Source: Chlorokybus atmophyticus
Lineage: Eukaryota; Streptophyta; Chlorokybophyceae; Chlorokybales; Chlorokybaceae
Length of the DNA stretch: 64,000 bases
Reading direction: 5' to 3'
Assembly (NCBI GenBank): GCA_009103225.1
Contig: RHPI01003642.1
Location: 95,132 to 159,131, forward strand
Numbering within the stretch: position 1 is the first letter of the stretch; every line of letters begins with the position of its first letter. Below are positions 48,175 through 60,700 of this stretch, piece by piece. The notes beneath the pieces were generated by a model, which saw nothing but the letters and a program-made list of their open reading frames with translations, did no database searches and had not been told where the DNA came from. A program made the position numbers and the translations under genes.

Positions 48175-51100
48175 CTAAACCCCGACAGCGATCAAGTTCA
48201 GCGCCTTTTCCAGTGCCGGCTCCATGAACGGAAAATCTGTCCTCACCCTCTCCACTACTCCCGCAATTGCAAGTCGCTTGGCCTCCGCAGCCGCCAGCTC
48301 CACGTCAAGCATCTCCATTGGCAGCTTGGCAACCTGCAGGTGACGCAGTGGTCAGTCATAGCGGCTGTTGTAAGAAACCGTGTCCCAACAAGGAGTGACT
48401 GATCCTCTTATGAGATGATGGGTGTGTGAGCCTGGCGGCGCTCAGTGTGCACACATGTTTAGATGGATGCTGTTGTTCGTCACTTGCCTGTTTGTTCAGT
48501 ATCATGTCCTCGAAGCGCTTGCCCACTCGTTGCTGCTGAGTTGTCCGAAGCAGTGCGAGCATCTTGTCAGTCACTGCCTTGGCTACCTCTGCTTGGAGCT
48601 GTTGGGTCACACAACACCAGACTCAGCTATGCAGCAGTGTGAGCAGGAAAGGGGGTGTGATATAAGTACAATGCGTGCAAAAGTAACTTACCTCCTGCTC
48701 TTGCCGCATCAAGTCCTTGATCTCCCTCTCTTGCTGGTCCAGCTCAGCTGTGCCTTCCTCCCGCTGGCGCTCGAGGTCTCGTGCAGCGGCCTCGCTCTCG
48801 GACGCCTCGCGCTCCACCTCACGCAGCTGCCGCCTCACGTCCGCCGCAGCCTTCTTCAGCGCAGCCGCCGTCGCTGCCGGGGACTTCTTTGCTGCCTGCA
48901 GTGTGGTGTGCCACGTGTCACTGTGGACACATGATGTTCATGTGCGTGTACAGTTGTGTTTGCATCCTGTTCTTGCCTGCACGCGGCCGGCGACAGCTAT
49001 GTGCTCACGCTTCCCGATAGCGCGCTCCATGTCGGAGATGAGCTTCTCTTGCCTGCGCAGGAGCTCCGCGTGCCTCAGCTTCATGCGATGGATCTCTTTC
49101 TGCTCACAAGAAGCAACAAGTTTGGGTTTACCACTTATCACATGGCAACGGATGCAAAGAGTAGATCAACGAATGCTAGAGATGCACACCTGCATGGCAG
49201 CCTGGATTTCGTTGCCGGCCTCAGGGTCGAGGGCCTCCTGTGTCTCCTTCTCAAGCTGTATCTTGCGTTCCCACAGCATGCACTGGCGCTCGGCCTCAAT
49301 TGACTCAGCAGCGAGCTCGCGCTTCTCCTCCCTGGCATCGTCGATCTTGGCCTTGAGACGCGCGGCGTCGCCCTCCATGTCCTTGAGGCGGTTCACGATA
49401 GAGGTCTCGAGGTTGAAGTTGTCGTTGGCCAGCCCCGCCTGCAGCGCCCCGTTCTTCGCGATCATCTCATTGAGTCTCCCCAAATCCACCTGCATCCCCC
49501 TCACCGCCACGTCGAGACCCCGCACCTCCTTCGCGTTCGCCTCGTGCTGCGCGTCAAGCCGCACACGCTTCTGACCCAACACCGTGTGCTCAGACCTCAA
49601 CCTCCTCACCCTGTCCGCTGTCGCTGCCTGATCACACACTCACGCGCGTGAGTGTTGTGTCTTTGCAACATGTAACACATCCAACATCACTCTGCATCAA
49701 CTTGCCTGTTCAGCTGCGAGGGTCACGAGTTCGGTTTGAAGGCGGACCCATCGGCGTTGGAGCTCGCGGGACTCTGCGTCCTTGCGTGTGATGTCGCGGG
49801 AGATGTTGGCGGCGGTGGCCTCGAGGGGCCCCATGTTCTCCTCCGTCATGTTGGACGTCATCTTGTCGTAGAGGCGGTTGAGGCGGTCCACCTCTTTGGT
49901 CTTCTTCTCAATCTCATCGTGCCGCCTCCTCACCTCAGTCTCGTACTTGCCAATGGTCTTACCCTTCTCCTTCATCTCTGCCTCCAAACTCGACAGCGTG
50001 TCCTTCAGCTTGTCTATGTGCGCCTGTGTGTGTTGCGATTGTGACTGTATGTTTGGGGGATGTCATCCCACATTGACAAAAGTGGTTGTATCAACACGCG
50101 TGCGTACCTGGGTGTTGAGGATGTCCACGCGGGACTTGGCCACCTCGTTGGCAAGTTTGGCGGCGAGTATTTGCTGGTCGAGAGCCCGACGCCGTAGTAG
50201 CGCTGTTGATTGAGCCGTCTTCTGTGCGTCCTTCTCCATTGTAGTCTGCACGCACCCAACAACAGAACATTCTCAATCACTGTCGCGCACAAGATAACCT
50301 CAACATCGTCAACAGGAAGAATAACAACAGTGACGTGCCTGATCTGAGAGTTTGGCGTAGACAGCAGCCTGTCGGTCCTGCATCTCTCTGTTGCCCTTGA
50401 CGATCTGCTTCTCAAGGGCGTCTCCATCGGCCGCAATGGCGCGGACCTCGGCACGTGCGCGGGCGGTAGCCTCCTCGGTGACCTCGAGGGACTTGTGGAG
50501 CTTGGCGTAGTGCTCTTGCAGGCGCTCCTGGCGTTCGCGCAGCGTGCCGATCTGCTTGGTGAGGTAGTCCGCCTCGCCCTCAGCCTTCTTCAGCGACGCC
50601 GCCAACGCCTCACCCCGCTCCTTTTCACGCCTCGATGCCTTACCCAAACCCTCACCCTCACCCCGCAGCGAAGACGCCTCCTCACCCTGCATCCTCACCG
50701 CATCCTCCGTCGCCTACACCATCATCAGTGTTAGAACTATCGTTGTTGCTGTTGTCAAAGGCACACACTCACTTGCAGGGTTTCATCTCGTCGTGCCATG
50801 GTGAGTAGGGCTGTTTTCCACTGTGAGACGAGGCGTCTCTTCTCGTGATTGACAGCCTCCATGTCGACGGAGGCGGCATCGAGGGTGGCGCGTGCGGCGC
50901 GTGTCTCCTCCTCCTGGGCCGCGAGGCGTGCAGCGTGTAGCGCCAGCTGCTGCTGCTGTGACTTAAGCTGCTCCTGCAGTGTGTTCACCAGGGCGTCCTG
51001 CCTCTCCTTGTCCTTCTCCAGCTTGGCCACGCTCTCCTCGGCGGCGTAGGTGGCTCGCCTCGTGACGGCGATCTCGTCCTGCACCTTGGCGTTGTACGCC

Positions 51101-52156
51101 TCCACCTGCTTGAGGGTGGCGCCGAGGCGGTCCAGCTCAACCTGCACGCCCGCCACCTGCTTCTGGCCCTCCCCAGCGGCGCGGCTGCGGTCGGCGGTGA
51201 GGCCACGCATCTCCTGGAGATCCGCCTCGGCGGCAGCCCGGGCATCGCGCAAGGCCGTAGCGCCCTCGTGTGCGCGCTCAAGCTGGAGCTGAAGACGAGC
51301 AAGTTGCTGCTGAACGCCGTATAGCTCCACGCCGGCTGCCTCGCGCTCGCGAGCAGCGACCTTTGCCTCCGCACCGCGCTCGCGTAAAGCCTCCTCCACC
51401 CTGCATGTACGCGTGCGCACGGTGTTGGGTGTGTGCTGTGTTGAATTAGATGATGGAACTGTCACTTGCGATAGCACGCACAAGTGCCAGTGGCTAAGGG
51501 CACTAGTCACTTGAATGCGTCACACGCAACTGTGATCACTCGACTGGAGTGCTGTTGGCTGCCTTTGGCATGTGTCACACGGAACTATGGTCACAAGATT
51601 AGGACTGGGCGCTTGTTTGCCAAGTGGTAGCTGCAAGTGCGCTTGAGACAACGTGTGAGCTTGCTATGGAGAAAGAGTACATACAAGCGCTACCGAATTG
51701 ATGTTCATGTACACGCTGCAAAATGCACATGCGCTGCATTCCCACATGATGCCGCACCGTTGAGAGCGATGAGTGTGCCATCATGTTGTTTCGCGACTGC
51801 TACTGTGAATGACAAACAGCAGTGTAGCTTGTGTCTTGCAACTCTCAGCAAGCTTCCACTACTACGCACCTTGCTTGCGCTGCCTGCAGCTGAGCCGTGA
51901 GAGCAGCTTGGGCTCTCGCCAGCAGGGGATGGTCGGGATCCATCTCATCAAGCTCATCGTTGTTGACGGCGGCGGCGACCACATCATCATCTTCAGGCAC
52001 AGGCAGGAGGAGCCCCGCTCCTTCTCTCCCTCCACCTTGCTCTTCCAAGCCGTCTCTGTGAGCGCCCGCCTCCTCCTCCTCCATCGCTCCTCGCTCCTCT
52101 TCCAAACCCCTCCCTTCTGCTTGCCGCCTCAGCGCCCGCCCCTTGTCCTCCGCCAT
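48175..52156 (-). CDS. CCDC40: CCDC40/FAP172-type axonemal coiled-coil protein
   Basis: Partner of CCDC39 in the 96-nm molecular ruler that places radial spokes, inner dynein arms and the nexin link on flagellar doublets. Exons (minus): 52156-51870, 51400-50773, 50713-50339, 50245-50108, 50023-49706, 49627-49190, 49099-48977, 48895-48692, 48598-48488, 48333-48175; 926 residues. After an acidic low-complexity N-terminus comes the family motif DELDEMDPDHPLLARAQAAL, then continuous heptad coiled coil. Landmarks: EIEKKTKEVDRLNRLYDKM, ENMGPLEATAANI, LQRRWVRLQTELV, KEIHRMKLRHAELLRRQEKL and a C-terminal DFPFMEPALEKAL. Four of nine introns (50338-50246, 49705-49628, 48976-48896, 48487-48334) start with GC, an extraordinary share. 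The start is the first in-frame ATG; an upstream exon is possible, since animal CCDC40 is longer. Confidence 0.92.
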
Positions 52157-52357
52157 CTCGGCGTCCGCGGCGGCGGCGGCGAGTTGCGCTGCGATGTCCG
52201 TGAGGGCGTTGGCCACCTCTTTGGGTCACGTGCAGCCCTGCGCCCCTCCAGATGACGTAACGCCATTGTTACGTACCCTGTTACGGTAAGTTAGGGTTTG
52301 CAGCGTAACGTAAGTCACGATCGTGGCGGTGAGGTGGCCGAGGGTGTGGGCGGCGGG
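52157..52357. promoter_or_regulatory. Head-to-head interval (CCDC40 / anthranilate synthase beta)
   Basis: 201 bases between start codons. Short direct repeats of gttacg/cgtaac type at 52255-52315 (gtaacgccattgttacg, then ccctgttacggtaag and gcgtaacgtaag) could be binding sites. This is speculation from sequence alone. Confidence 0.35.
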
Positions 52358-53942
52358 ATGGCGGCGGTCGTGGCGCATGTGGCGTTGCTGGCCGGGGACG
52401 GCTTGTGCATCAGCAAATCTGGGCTAGCGCAATGCAGAGTTGAGGGCCCCCCTCACCGACCTCGGCAGGAGCAGCAGAGGGCGTGGTCAGCCGCCGCCAG
52501 GCCTCTGCACGTGCGCGCGAAGAGCGGCAGGAGGCTGACAGCTTCTTCTCCTAGCCCAAGCGGTACACCTCACACCCTTTCTATCTACACCAGCATTGTC
52601 ATGCAAGTGGCCACAACCAAGTTGCACAGCAGATGTTGCAGCGAGTTGTGGTAGATAATGTGTTGCATTCCATGCAAGAGACTGTTGAATGCGCCTTGCG
52701 TTGGCTGCAACCTTTCAGCCAATTGCACTTGCTTATAGCATGTTTATGCTTTGTTAGAGCGTCGGCCTTGTGCGGCCACCCTGTCCGAGGAACACGCGGA
52801 TGCTTCTACCAGTGAGTCTGGGGTCAGGCATCAGGTGGTCGTCATTGACAATTACGACAGCTTTACCTACAACATCTGCCAGGTATGTTGCTGACATTGT
52901 GCTGTGGTTCGTTGTGTAGCCGTCAACTGCCAGGTCATAAGCAGCTTGGTTGCGTTATGGTGTACATGTTATCCAGCATGGTGTCCAAGGTGTTGCTGCG
53001 CGCAGTACCTCGGGGACTTGGGCTGCAATTATGAGGTGTATAGGAACGACCAGATTACCGTTGAAGAAATACGCAGGTAAGCAGCAGTTAAACGATGCTG
53101 CGAGCAGTGCACCCGCTGCGCAAAGTCTTCTCACCCCAGAGGCCCTGCTCAGGATGAATCCAGGTGGCATCCTCATATCGCCTGGCCCAGGTACTATCAG
53201 CCGGATTTGATACACCTCCTCATGTTACCTGTGTGATTTACAAGCAAGAAACAACAATAATCCATCAGTATGGTTGGATTAGGCCGGCCGGAGGACTCTG
53301 GCATTGCGTTGGAAGCCGTGGAGAAGCTAGGGCCAGAGTTTCCATTGTTTGGGGTTTGCATGGGCCATCAGTGCATTGGTCAAGTGTTTGGAGGTGCGTA
53401 GTCACATTGTTATTAATCTGGGTCACAGCTTAATAGCTTCATTGGCACTCTTTCTGCACAGGCCAGATTGTGCGCGCCCCAACTGGTCTGATGCATGGCA
53501 AAACTTCACCTGTGTTCCACAACAATGTTGGCATTCTTGAAGGCATGCCCAGGTGCGTGACTGTTGGCATTGGCTGCCTGTGCAATTGAATATTCTCACA
53601 CTAATGCATCTGTCATGTGATGTTGGTGCAGCCCATTCACTGCAGCGAGGTATCACAGCCTGGTGATTGAGAATGAAACATTCCCTCACGATCAGCTGGA
53701 GATCACCGCGTGGACAGAAGACGGCACGGTCATGGGCGTTCGCCACAAAACTTACCCTCATGTTCAGGTGCAGCACTGCTCCGCCTCCTCTAGATCTTCT
53801 TGACGTACAGGTGAATTGACACTTAATGCACATGTTACAGGGAGTGCAGTTTCACCCAGAGAGCATCATCACACAAGATGGGAAGACTTTGTTGAAGAAC
53901 TTCATGCTGTCGCTCAAAACCAAGCAGCGGGTACCAAGCTGA
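52358..53942 (+). CDS. Anthranilate synthase beta subunit (TrpG glutaminase), plastid-targeted
   Basis: Class I glutamine amidotransferase that feeds ammonia to the alpha subunit for anthranilate, the first step of tryptophan synthesis. Exons: 52358-52562, 52758-52882, 53006-53076, 53153-53190, 53283-53393, 53462-53552, 53632-53767, 53841-53942; 292 residues, close to plant ASB. Exon 1 ([13 protein letters not shown]... [12 protein letters not shown]) is a basic, Ser/Ala-rich leader typical of plastid transit peptides. Enzyme motifs: [35 protein letters not shown], nucleophile Cys in [42 protein letters not shown] and the His in VQFHPESI. A class I PabA/TrpG used for aminodeoxychorismate is very similar, but plant ADCS is a fused protein, so anthranilate synthase is favoured. 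One exon is just 38 bases long. The transit exon is inferred by phase. Confidence 0.92.
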
Positions 53943-54798
53943 TTGCCAATCCATGCCGCTGCGGTGCAAGTACTTGCTGAAGTGATTGGTCTGTAATGGT
54001 ATGAACTTTCACAATCGCGCACACTGCTATCAGTTCAGAGGTATATACAATGCCGCGTGCTATATAGCTTGAGCAATTGGAGTGTGCACATGATGGTGAC
54101 AAGCAGTAAAACGTGTTCATTTAACTGTCTCCCGCAAGAACATATTACAAGAAAGCCCAATGCTGCAACACCATGTTCATCTTGAATAACTGGTCACATG
54201 CACAGTGTAAAGGTACTTATCTGTGGCAACCAAATCCTATGGCAACTCAATGCTTAACAAACAGCGTAGGTTGAGACTATGCGCATATGACATTATCTTT
54301 GACACATTGCCAACACTTATGTAGCTTTTATACAAGCTCCGGTGCAAGCTTTCTGGAGCTTTGCGCGCAATGAACAACGCAGTCGGATACATAATTAATT
54401 GTGCGCAAAGCACAATGTCACCTTTGTATTGAAAACCCTGCTGTCATTGAGCGCGCGCGTTAAAATGACGCGCTGCACACCATTGTATACAAATATAGCA
54501 TTGCGATGTGTGACAACTTGACAAGCATGACACGTATTTTCATGGCAGTCACGCAGCAGCCAGGAGCAGTGTCTTGATAACCACCGGGTGATGCCTACCA
54601 ATCAACTACCAACCATCGCTACTGCCCTTGCCCTCAGTTGACAGACATGCATACACATTGCAAACAGTGTTTGTACACACACATGCATAACCAACAGTAG
54701 AGAGTGTCCATTTCAAACAGTGTTTGTACACGTTACTCGTACACACTGCTGCTCATTACACAAAAGGAAGTAGCGACCTTGTACTCTTGATGTTGCAC
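53943..54798. other. Tail-to-tail spacer (TrpG / NIDO protein)
   Basis: 856 bases containing the 3' ends of both genes. The short repeat aaacagtgtttgtacac occurs twice, at about 54661-54677 and 54716-54732. No coding frame or RNA gene supported. Confidence 0.5.
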
Positions 54799-57700
54799 TT
54801 AACAGTAGGTGAGAGGGCACCCAGACTGCGCATAGTTTTGAGAGTTGAACTTTCTCATGACTGTGGTCACTGCACAAGAAAACACCACTTGTCAATTTCC
54901 AAACTAGCATGCATGCAATGTGACCACCACACATCACACGACATTGATGACCAAGTCCACTTACGTTGAGTAACGTTGCCCCTACTGTACAAGGCGTGGC
55001 GGAAGTCCAGCTTAACCGAAAGGGGACACTAAGACAATCAACCAAGCGCTTAGTCGACACATGCATCAGCAATGCAATGCATCGCAATGCAAGAACAAAA
55101 TGCAAGAGTTTTCTTGAACAACACACCTGCGCGTAATACACCGTCTCCGCATTGAGCAGCGCTGCGGTGGCCTCCCTTGCTAAGGTGTCAATCTGTATTG
55201 TTGAAATGGTAATAAGCAGGACACGCATGGAAACAATGTGCAGGCACCTCCGGCATAAGCATTGGCAGTCACACACGCACATGCACACATAGGTAGGTTT
55301 GCGCACACGCATGCGTGCGCGCACATCACATCACATCACATCAACAACGCATTCGCACACATATCTACAAGGGCAAACATACCCGACGGGAGCCGGTTCT
55401 CAGAGATTGGCCGATGGTACGGTTGCCAAAGAGGCGCTCAATGAGCTGCACATACACAAGCCACTCATGCATATGTAGCGTGTATACACGACGCTGGCAA
55501 GCACTAGCTTGAGCCTCAATTTGAGAAAGTAACAACAAGCAACCATACCCGCGCATCTTCACTCGCACGGCTAGCGAATGCTTCAGAGAGCTTGGTGTAC
55601 TGCTTGATATTGTTGGGATAGTTGCATGCGAACCGATATGACCATGCATATACTGAACAACCCCGCTTTCCGCGCACTCTTCCTTCCGGAAACGCCTGCC
55701 TGTGGGTCACTCGACTCAGAGAGGCTGGTTTTGGTGTGAAGAGCGAACTTGTGCATGGTGCATCTCTACACACACACACTTACGTTGCGCATGATGGTGC
55801 GTTGTTAATCACTGTCACATTAACACTGCGTGACACCTCAACGCCATCCTGTGAGAGGGTTACCGTGATGAGCTTGACTCCACTAGTGCCATACTGGCAG
55901 TAACCTGTCTTGTTGCCCTGTCACAAGCACCAGAGTTAGTCACTTCGTGAGGGGAGCTAGCTGCTGCAGCTGCATACCCGACCCAAGACACAACATGCAC
56001 GAGTTGTTTGCTCACCACGTGATCCGGGCCACACTGTATGGTGAGGTCGAAAGGGAGGCAGTAAGTATTCGTGTACGACACGCTCACTAGAACAGCTTCT
56101 CCAACAGTTGGTCTTGCATTGCCGCTATCTGGGACACCGCGCACGGAGTAAATCCTCGGGGGCGTTGTGCTGCCAATGACGGTGACGTTGGTGGTGAGAG
56201 TGATGGGGGTTGAGCCTGGGCAGGAGGAGTCGGGGTCGCTGCTGGCTCGCGCACTTAACGAGTACACCCCCGGACGGAGATGCAGTGTGCCCGCGTCAAA
56301 ACGGGGTCTCGGCCCCGTCGCATCGTCAAAGTCACCATCGCTGTCAAAGTCCTAGGCCAGCGTGCGGGTATTACCGCATTCATCGACACCACCGGCAGCT
56401 GCCACGTAGATACTCCCGCAAAGGGACACTCTGTACAGCTCTCCGATGCTGCAAAGCCGAAAGGTGAGCAAAGACCTGTGTGACGACGACAACAACAACA
56501 ACATGCATGTGTACTCGCGCTTACTAGTAGGTAGCAATGGTGATGTTTTTGGAGAGCGAGACGGAGACGTTGTTCTGCGTCAAGGTTGCGGTGATAACTT
56601 TCAGTCCAGGTGAATTGTATCGGCAGATCGATGTCTTATTGCTCTGACCATACACACGGACAGACTGTCAGCACAACATCATGATTGCTCGGAGGTGTGG
56701 CATGCAGCAGCGATGATAGCGCTCGAGCTCAACTCACCACGTTGTCTGCGCCGCAATCAACAGTGACTGTGGAAGGAAAGCAGTACAAGGTTGACCTCGT
56801 GACTGAAACTTGGATGTCCTCGCCAGCGGTGGGGACGGGGTTGCCACTCCTGGGAGATGTGTTTATGCGAGTGATGGCGATCTTGGCACCCGCAATGACA
56901 GTCAAATTGACTGTGTACACTTCAGTTGGAGAGGCAGGGCAGGGGGGGCTGCTGCTGGATTGCACACTCACTGGGTGGACACCGGGATAGAGACCGAACT
57001 TGCTGGGGAAAATGTAGGGCCTGCTCGCTGTGGAGTCGTCAAAGGCTCCGTCGTTGTCAAAGTCCCACGCAAGCACACGCTGTCTGCCACATGCGTCAAC
57101 GGTGATGGGGGCTGCGAGGTAGACGTAGGAGCAGGGGGAGACGCGGTACGGCCCTCCCATGCTGCACGCACACGCACACGCACAACCGGTTGAGTGCACA
57201 GCCCCGGCAAAACAGCTTGTGTAACAACAAGTGCATCAATAACCGCACTCACTAGAAAGTCGTGACCGTGATGTTGCGTGAACGCGATGCAACAACGCCG
57301 AACTGCGAGATGGTGGTAGTGATGGTCTTCGTGCCGGACGTGCTGTATCGACACGTTTCCATCTCGTTACCCTGCCACAATGCCAGTGCGTGAGCACAAC
57401 ACCAATCAACAAGCTCACCAAACACCAACATGCGATGCAACACTGGCTGCAAGCGCGCATGCGCCACTCACCACGCTGTCTGGACCGCAGTCTAACACAA
57501 GGTTGTCCGGCACGCAGTATGCTTTGGTGCTCTGCACACCCACCCTGATCCGCTCCGCCACACTTGCAACCGGGTTGCCGCTTTCTGGATACGTGTTTAT
57601 GGCGCCGATGGCGGGCCGCACGGTGGTGACGTTGACGGTGGTGCTCGCCACTTCGGGAGGAGAGTCTGGGCAGGAGCTGCTGGCGCGGACGCTTATCGTG

Positions 57701-60700
57701 TTGACTCCGAGACCGAGGCCCTGCGCGTACGCATTGAAGCTAGGATTGCGACCGGAAGCGTCGTCGAATAACCCGTCGTTGTCGAGGTCCCAAGCAAGGC
57801 TTCGCTCCTGGCCGCATGCATCCGTGCTTGCGACGGCAGTCAGCCGGATGCTGGAACATATCTGCTCGCGGTACGGCCCTCCTATGCTGAAGAGACGAAC
57901 ACGAACAACAACATCTCAACTCATGCACGCGCTGTGCATGCGTGCGTGCGTGCGTGTGCGCTTGCATGCATGATGACGCCGTGCTGCTCACATGAATGGC
58001 AAAACCGTGACGTTGATGCTTCGAGACACAACGATACCAAACTGCTCCAGCGTCACCGTAATCACTTTAACTCCAGTGCTGTTGTACCGACAGACGGCGG
58101 TCCCACTATAGGCCTGTTATTGCAGAAGAGTGCAGCACAATCAGGCACGCGCGCACGCACGTGCGCACACACGCACATGGTATAGAACACGGCAAGCAAG
58201 GTATACCGCAAGTGTAGTATATCATAACAACTGCGTACCTCCGCTACATTGTCCGGGCCGCAGCTGATGGTCTGGGTGTAGGGCAGGCAACGCTGCAAGA
58301 ATGTTTGCGCAGAGATGCGGATGCTCTCGCCTATGGTCGCGTTGGGACTGCCGCTAAGCGTGGATGCACGCAAGCTGGAGATGACCGGCGGTACGGCCGT
58401 GACATTGAGCGTGGTACTGCGCACTTCAGGAGGAGACGCTGGGCAGGAGGGGCTGCTGCTGGCTTGAATACTTAGCGTGTGCACGCCGGGGGGCAGGCGC
58501 TGGTCATTATTGATCACAGCGTAGGGTCCGGAGGCGTCATCGAATTCGCCGTCGTTATCATAGTCCCATCGCAACACCCTCTGCTTGCCGCAAGCATCAA
58601 CGCCCACACCCGCGGTCAATTGCAAGTAGTCGCATGCTCGCATTTCAAAGGGCTCGGCCAATCTGTCGGTCAGTACTTGTTGTTATTGCTCATGGTCATG
58701 GTTGTTTGGTTGTGGACGTGAAGCGGTCATGCATGAAGGCGCGTGTGCGCGCGCATGTGTGTGCCAGCAGCAGAAACACTTACGATATGGTCTTGACTGT
58801 GACGACGATTTCCTCGGATGCCACAAAGCCATCTTGCTCCAATGTGACTGTAATATGCTTGTCCCCGGTGGTGTTGTATTGACAGGCACCTTTTTGCCTC
58901 GACTGCGATTCGCACGGAGGCACCTCATGCGTAAATGCTTGCACGCCATGGCAGCATGCATGCAGCGTGCACATTTGGCTAGCACGAGCCACAACAAAGC
59001 AGCTGCTCTCTCACCATATTGTCCGGACCACAGTTGATGGTCAGGTTGTGGGGCCTGCAGCTTGCAATGACAATGTCCGCAGTGGGTCTGAATAGCTCAC
59101 CAACATAAGCTTCGTTGTTCACGGAGCCGGCATTGGCAGTTCGCGTGCGTGCTTGCACGCGTCGTATGAGAGGGACTGCACTGCCCGTGACCGTGACAGT
59201 AGTGCTGAGCACCACGGGGTCATCGGGACCCGGGCAGGTGGAGGGGCTGCTGGCTCGAGCGCTGATCGTGTACACGCCCGGCCGCAGATTGGCCGCCCTG
59301 AACGTTGGTCTCCCCCCAACGGCATTGTCAAACACGCCGTCGTTGTCAAAGTCCCAGGCGAGGGTGCGTGGCTGACCGCACGCGTCCCCACCATATGCTC
59401 GCAGCTGGATGTTGCTGCACACAGCCACGGTGTACGGGCCTCCCGCGCTGCGCTCGGCAAAACAAACAGCAGACATGCGTCAACACTGAGCTGAGCACAG
59501 AAGAGTCACATGCAGTGTTACCAATATTGGTGTTGAACATGCAAGCGGCTTACTATGCAATGGCTCCGATCGTTTGGTTCGCCGTTAGTCCGAAGCACCA
59601 CTTGCCGGGCTGCAGTGGAAGGACAACAGGTAAGTGACTGCCAAGCCTCTCTTGAGTACACATGTTGACACACGCGTGCCTCAGGAGGCACGTCTTCACG
59701 CGTGCATGCACGCGTGAATGCATGCGTGCATGTGTATGCCTAAGCGGTTGCATGCATCATGCCGCCTGCGGCAGGCTGCTTGCTTAGGATGCAGACGGTA
59801 TCTGGTAGTTGTGCCCACCTGCCCAATGTTGGAACTCTCTCTGGTTGCATTGCCGGCCGCCGCGGTCAGCGCGCTGGGCAGGCTGTAGCTGCGGACCCCA
59901 TCCCCAACATTGAATCCCGCTTGCGCTGTACGCCAAAGCACATCAACACAAACCCCTCATGGTCAAATTGTGCACACACCATGTGCAAAAGGGCAAAGTG
60001 CAGTCGGAGGGGGGCACTTACCCTTGTAATACAAGTTGGTAGTCTGGGGCCTGTCATTGGCGTACAGCAAGAAGATAAAGGTAGTGTCGGTGTTGAAAGC
60101 GATGACTATCTGGAACGTTTCGGCTGCAAGTTTCGCTGTGCAACACGTAGCGGTCTGAGCACAAAAGGGGTGTCAATACATGAACATGTGGACAGCGCGT
60201 GTCACATACATCAGACCTCTCCGCACATGCATGCAGAGGGGCACACACATTGTTCCAGGTGGCAATGACGGCTGATGTTGCACTGAAGCCGGCTGCGAGT
60301 TGTTCCGCGGGAAACGCTTCACGAGTGTCATCGCTGATACCGGCAAGAATGGCTGCGTCGTTGATCGTGCGGTATGTCGTCTGGCCACAGTTTCGGCACA
60401 AGTTGTAGAGCTGTGTCCAGAAGCCTGCCACCATGCTCAGGTTGGGATCTTGCGCCGGAAATTCCCTTGGTAAACCTCCGTAGCTCCGTCGGAAGTGGAT
60501 TCCGCCATTGCTGTTGATGTACACCCCTCGCACGCTCGGTACTCCAAATACAGGCACCGCAGCTGGCAGGCGAACTAGGTTGGAAGCACACGCGTAGCAC
60601 CTGCTCGCCACACAGACGAGAGTCAGTTGGGAGCTCCGTGTCATTTGCAAAGCACTACGCACGTTATGAACACCTCCTCATGCATGCACCATCATGGGCA

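Noticed and set aside
48717-49574. 285-codon plus-strand frame antisense to CCDC40
   Set aside because: Ser/Arg-rich mirror of the coiled-coil exons and interrupted by the true introns; a codon-composition shadow.
55322-55344. acatc tandem repeats as a CRISPR-like array
   Set aside because: Five-base simple repeat inside an intron of a eukaryotic gene; no spacers.
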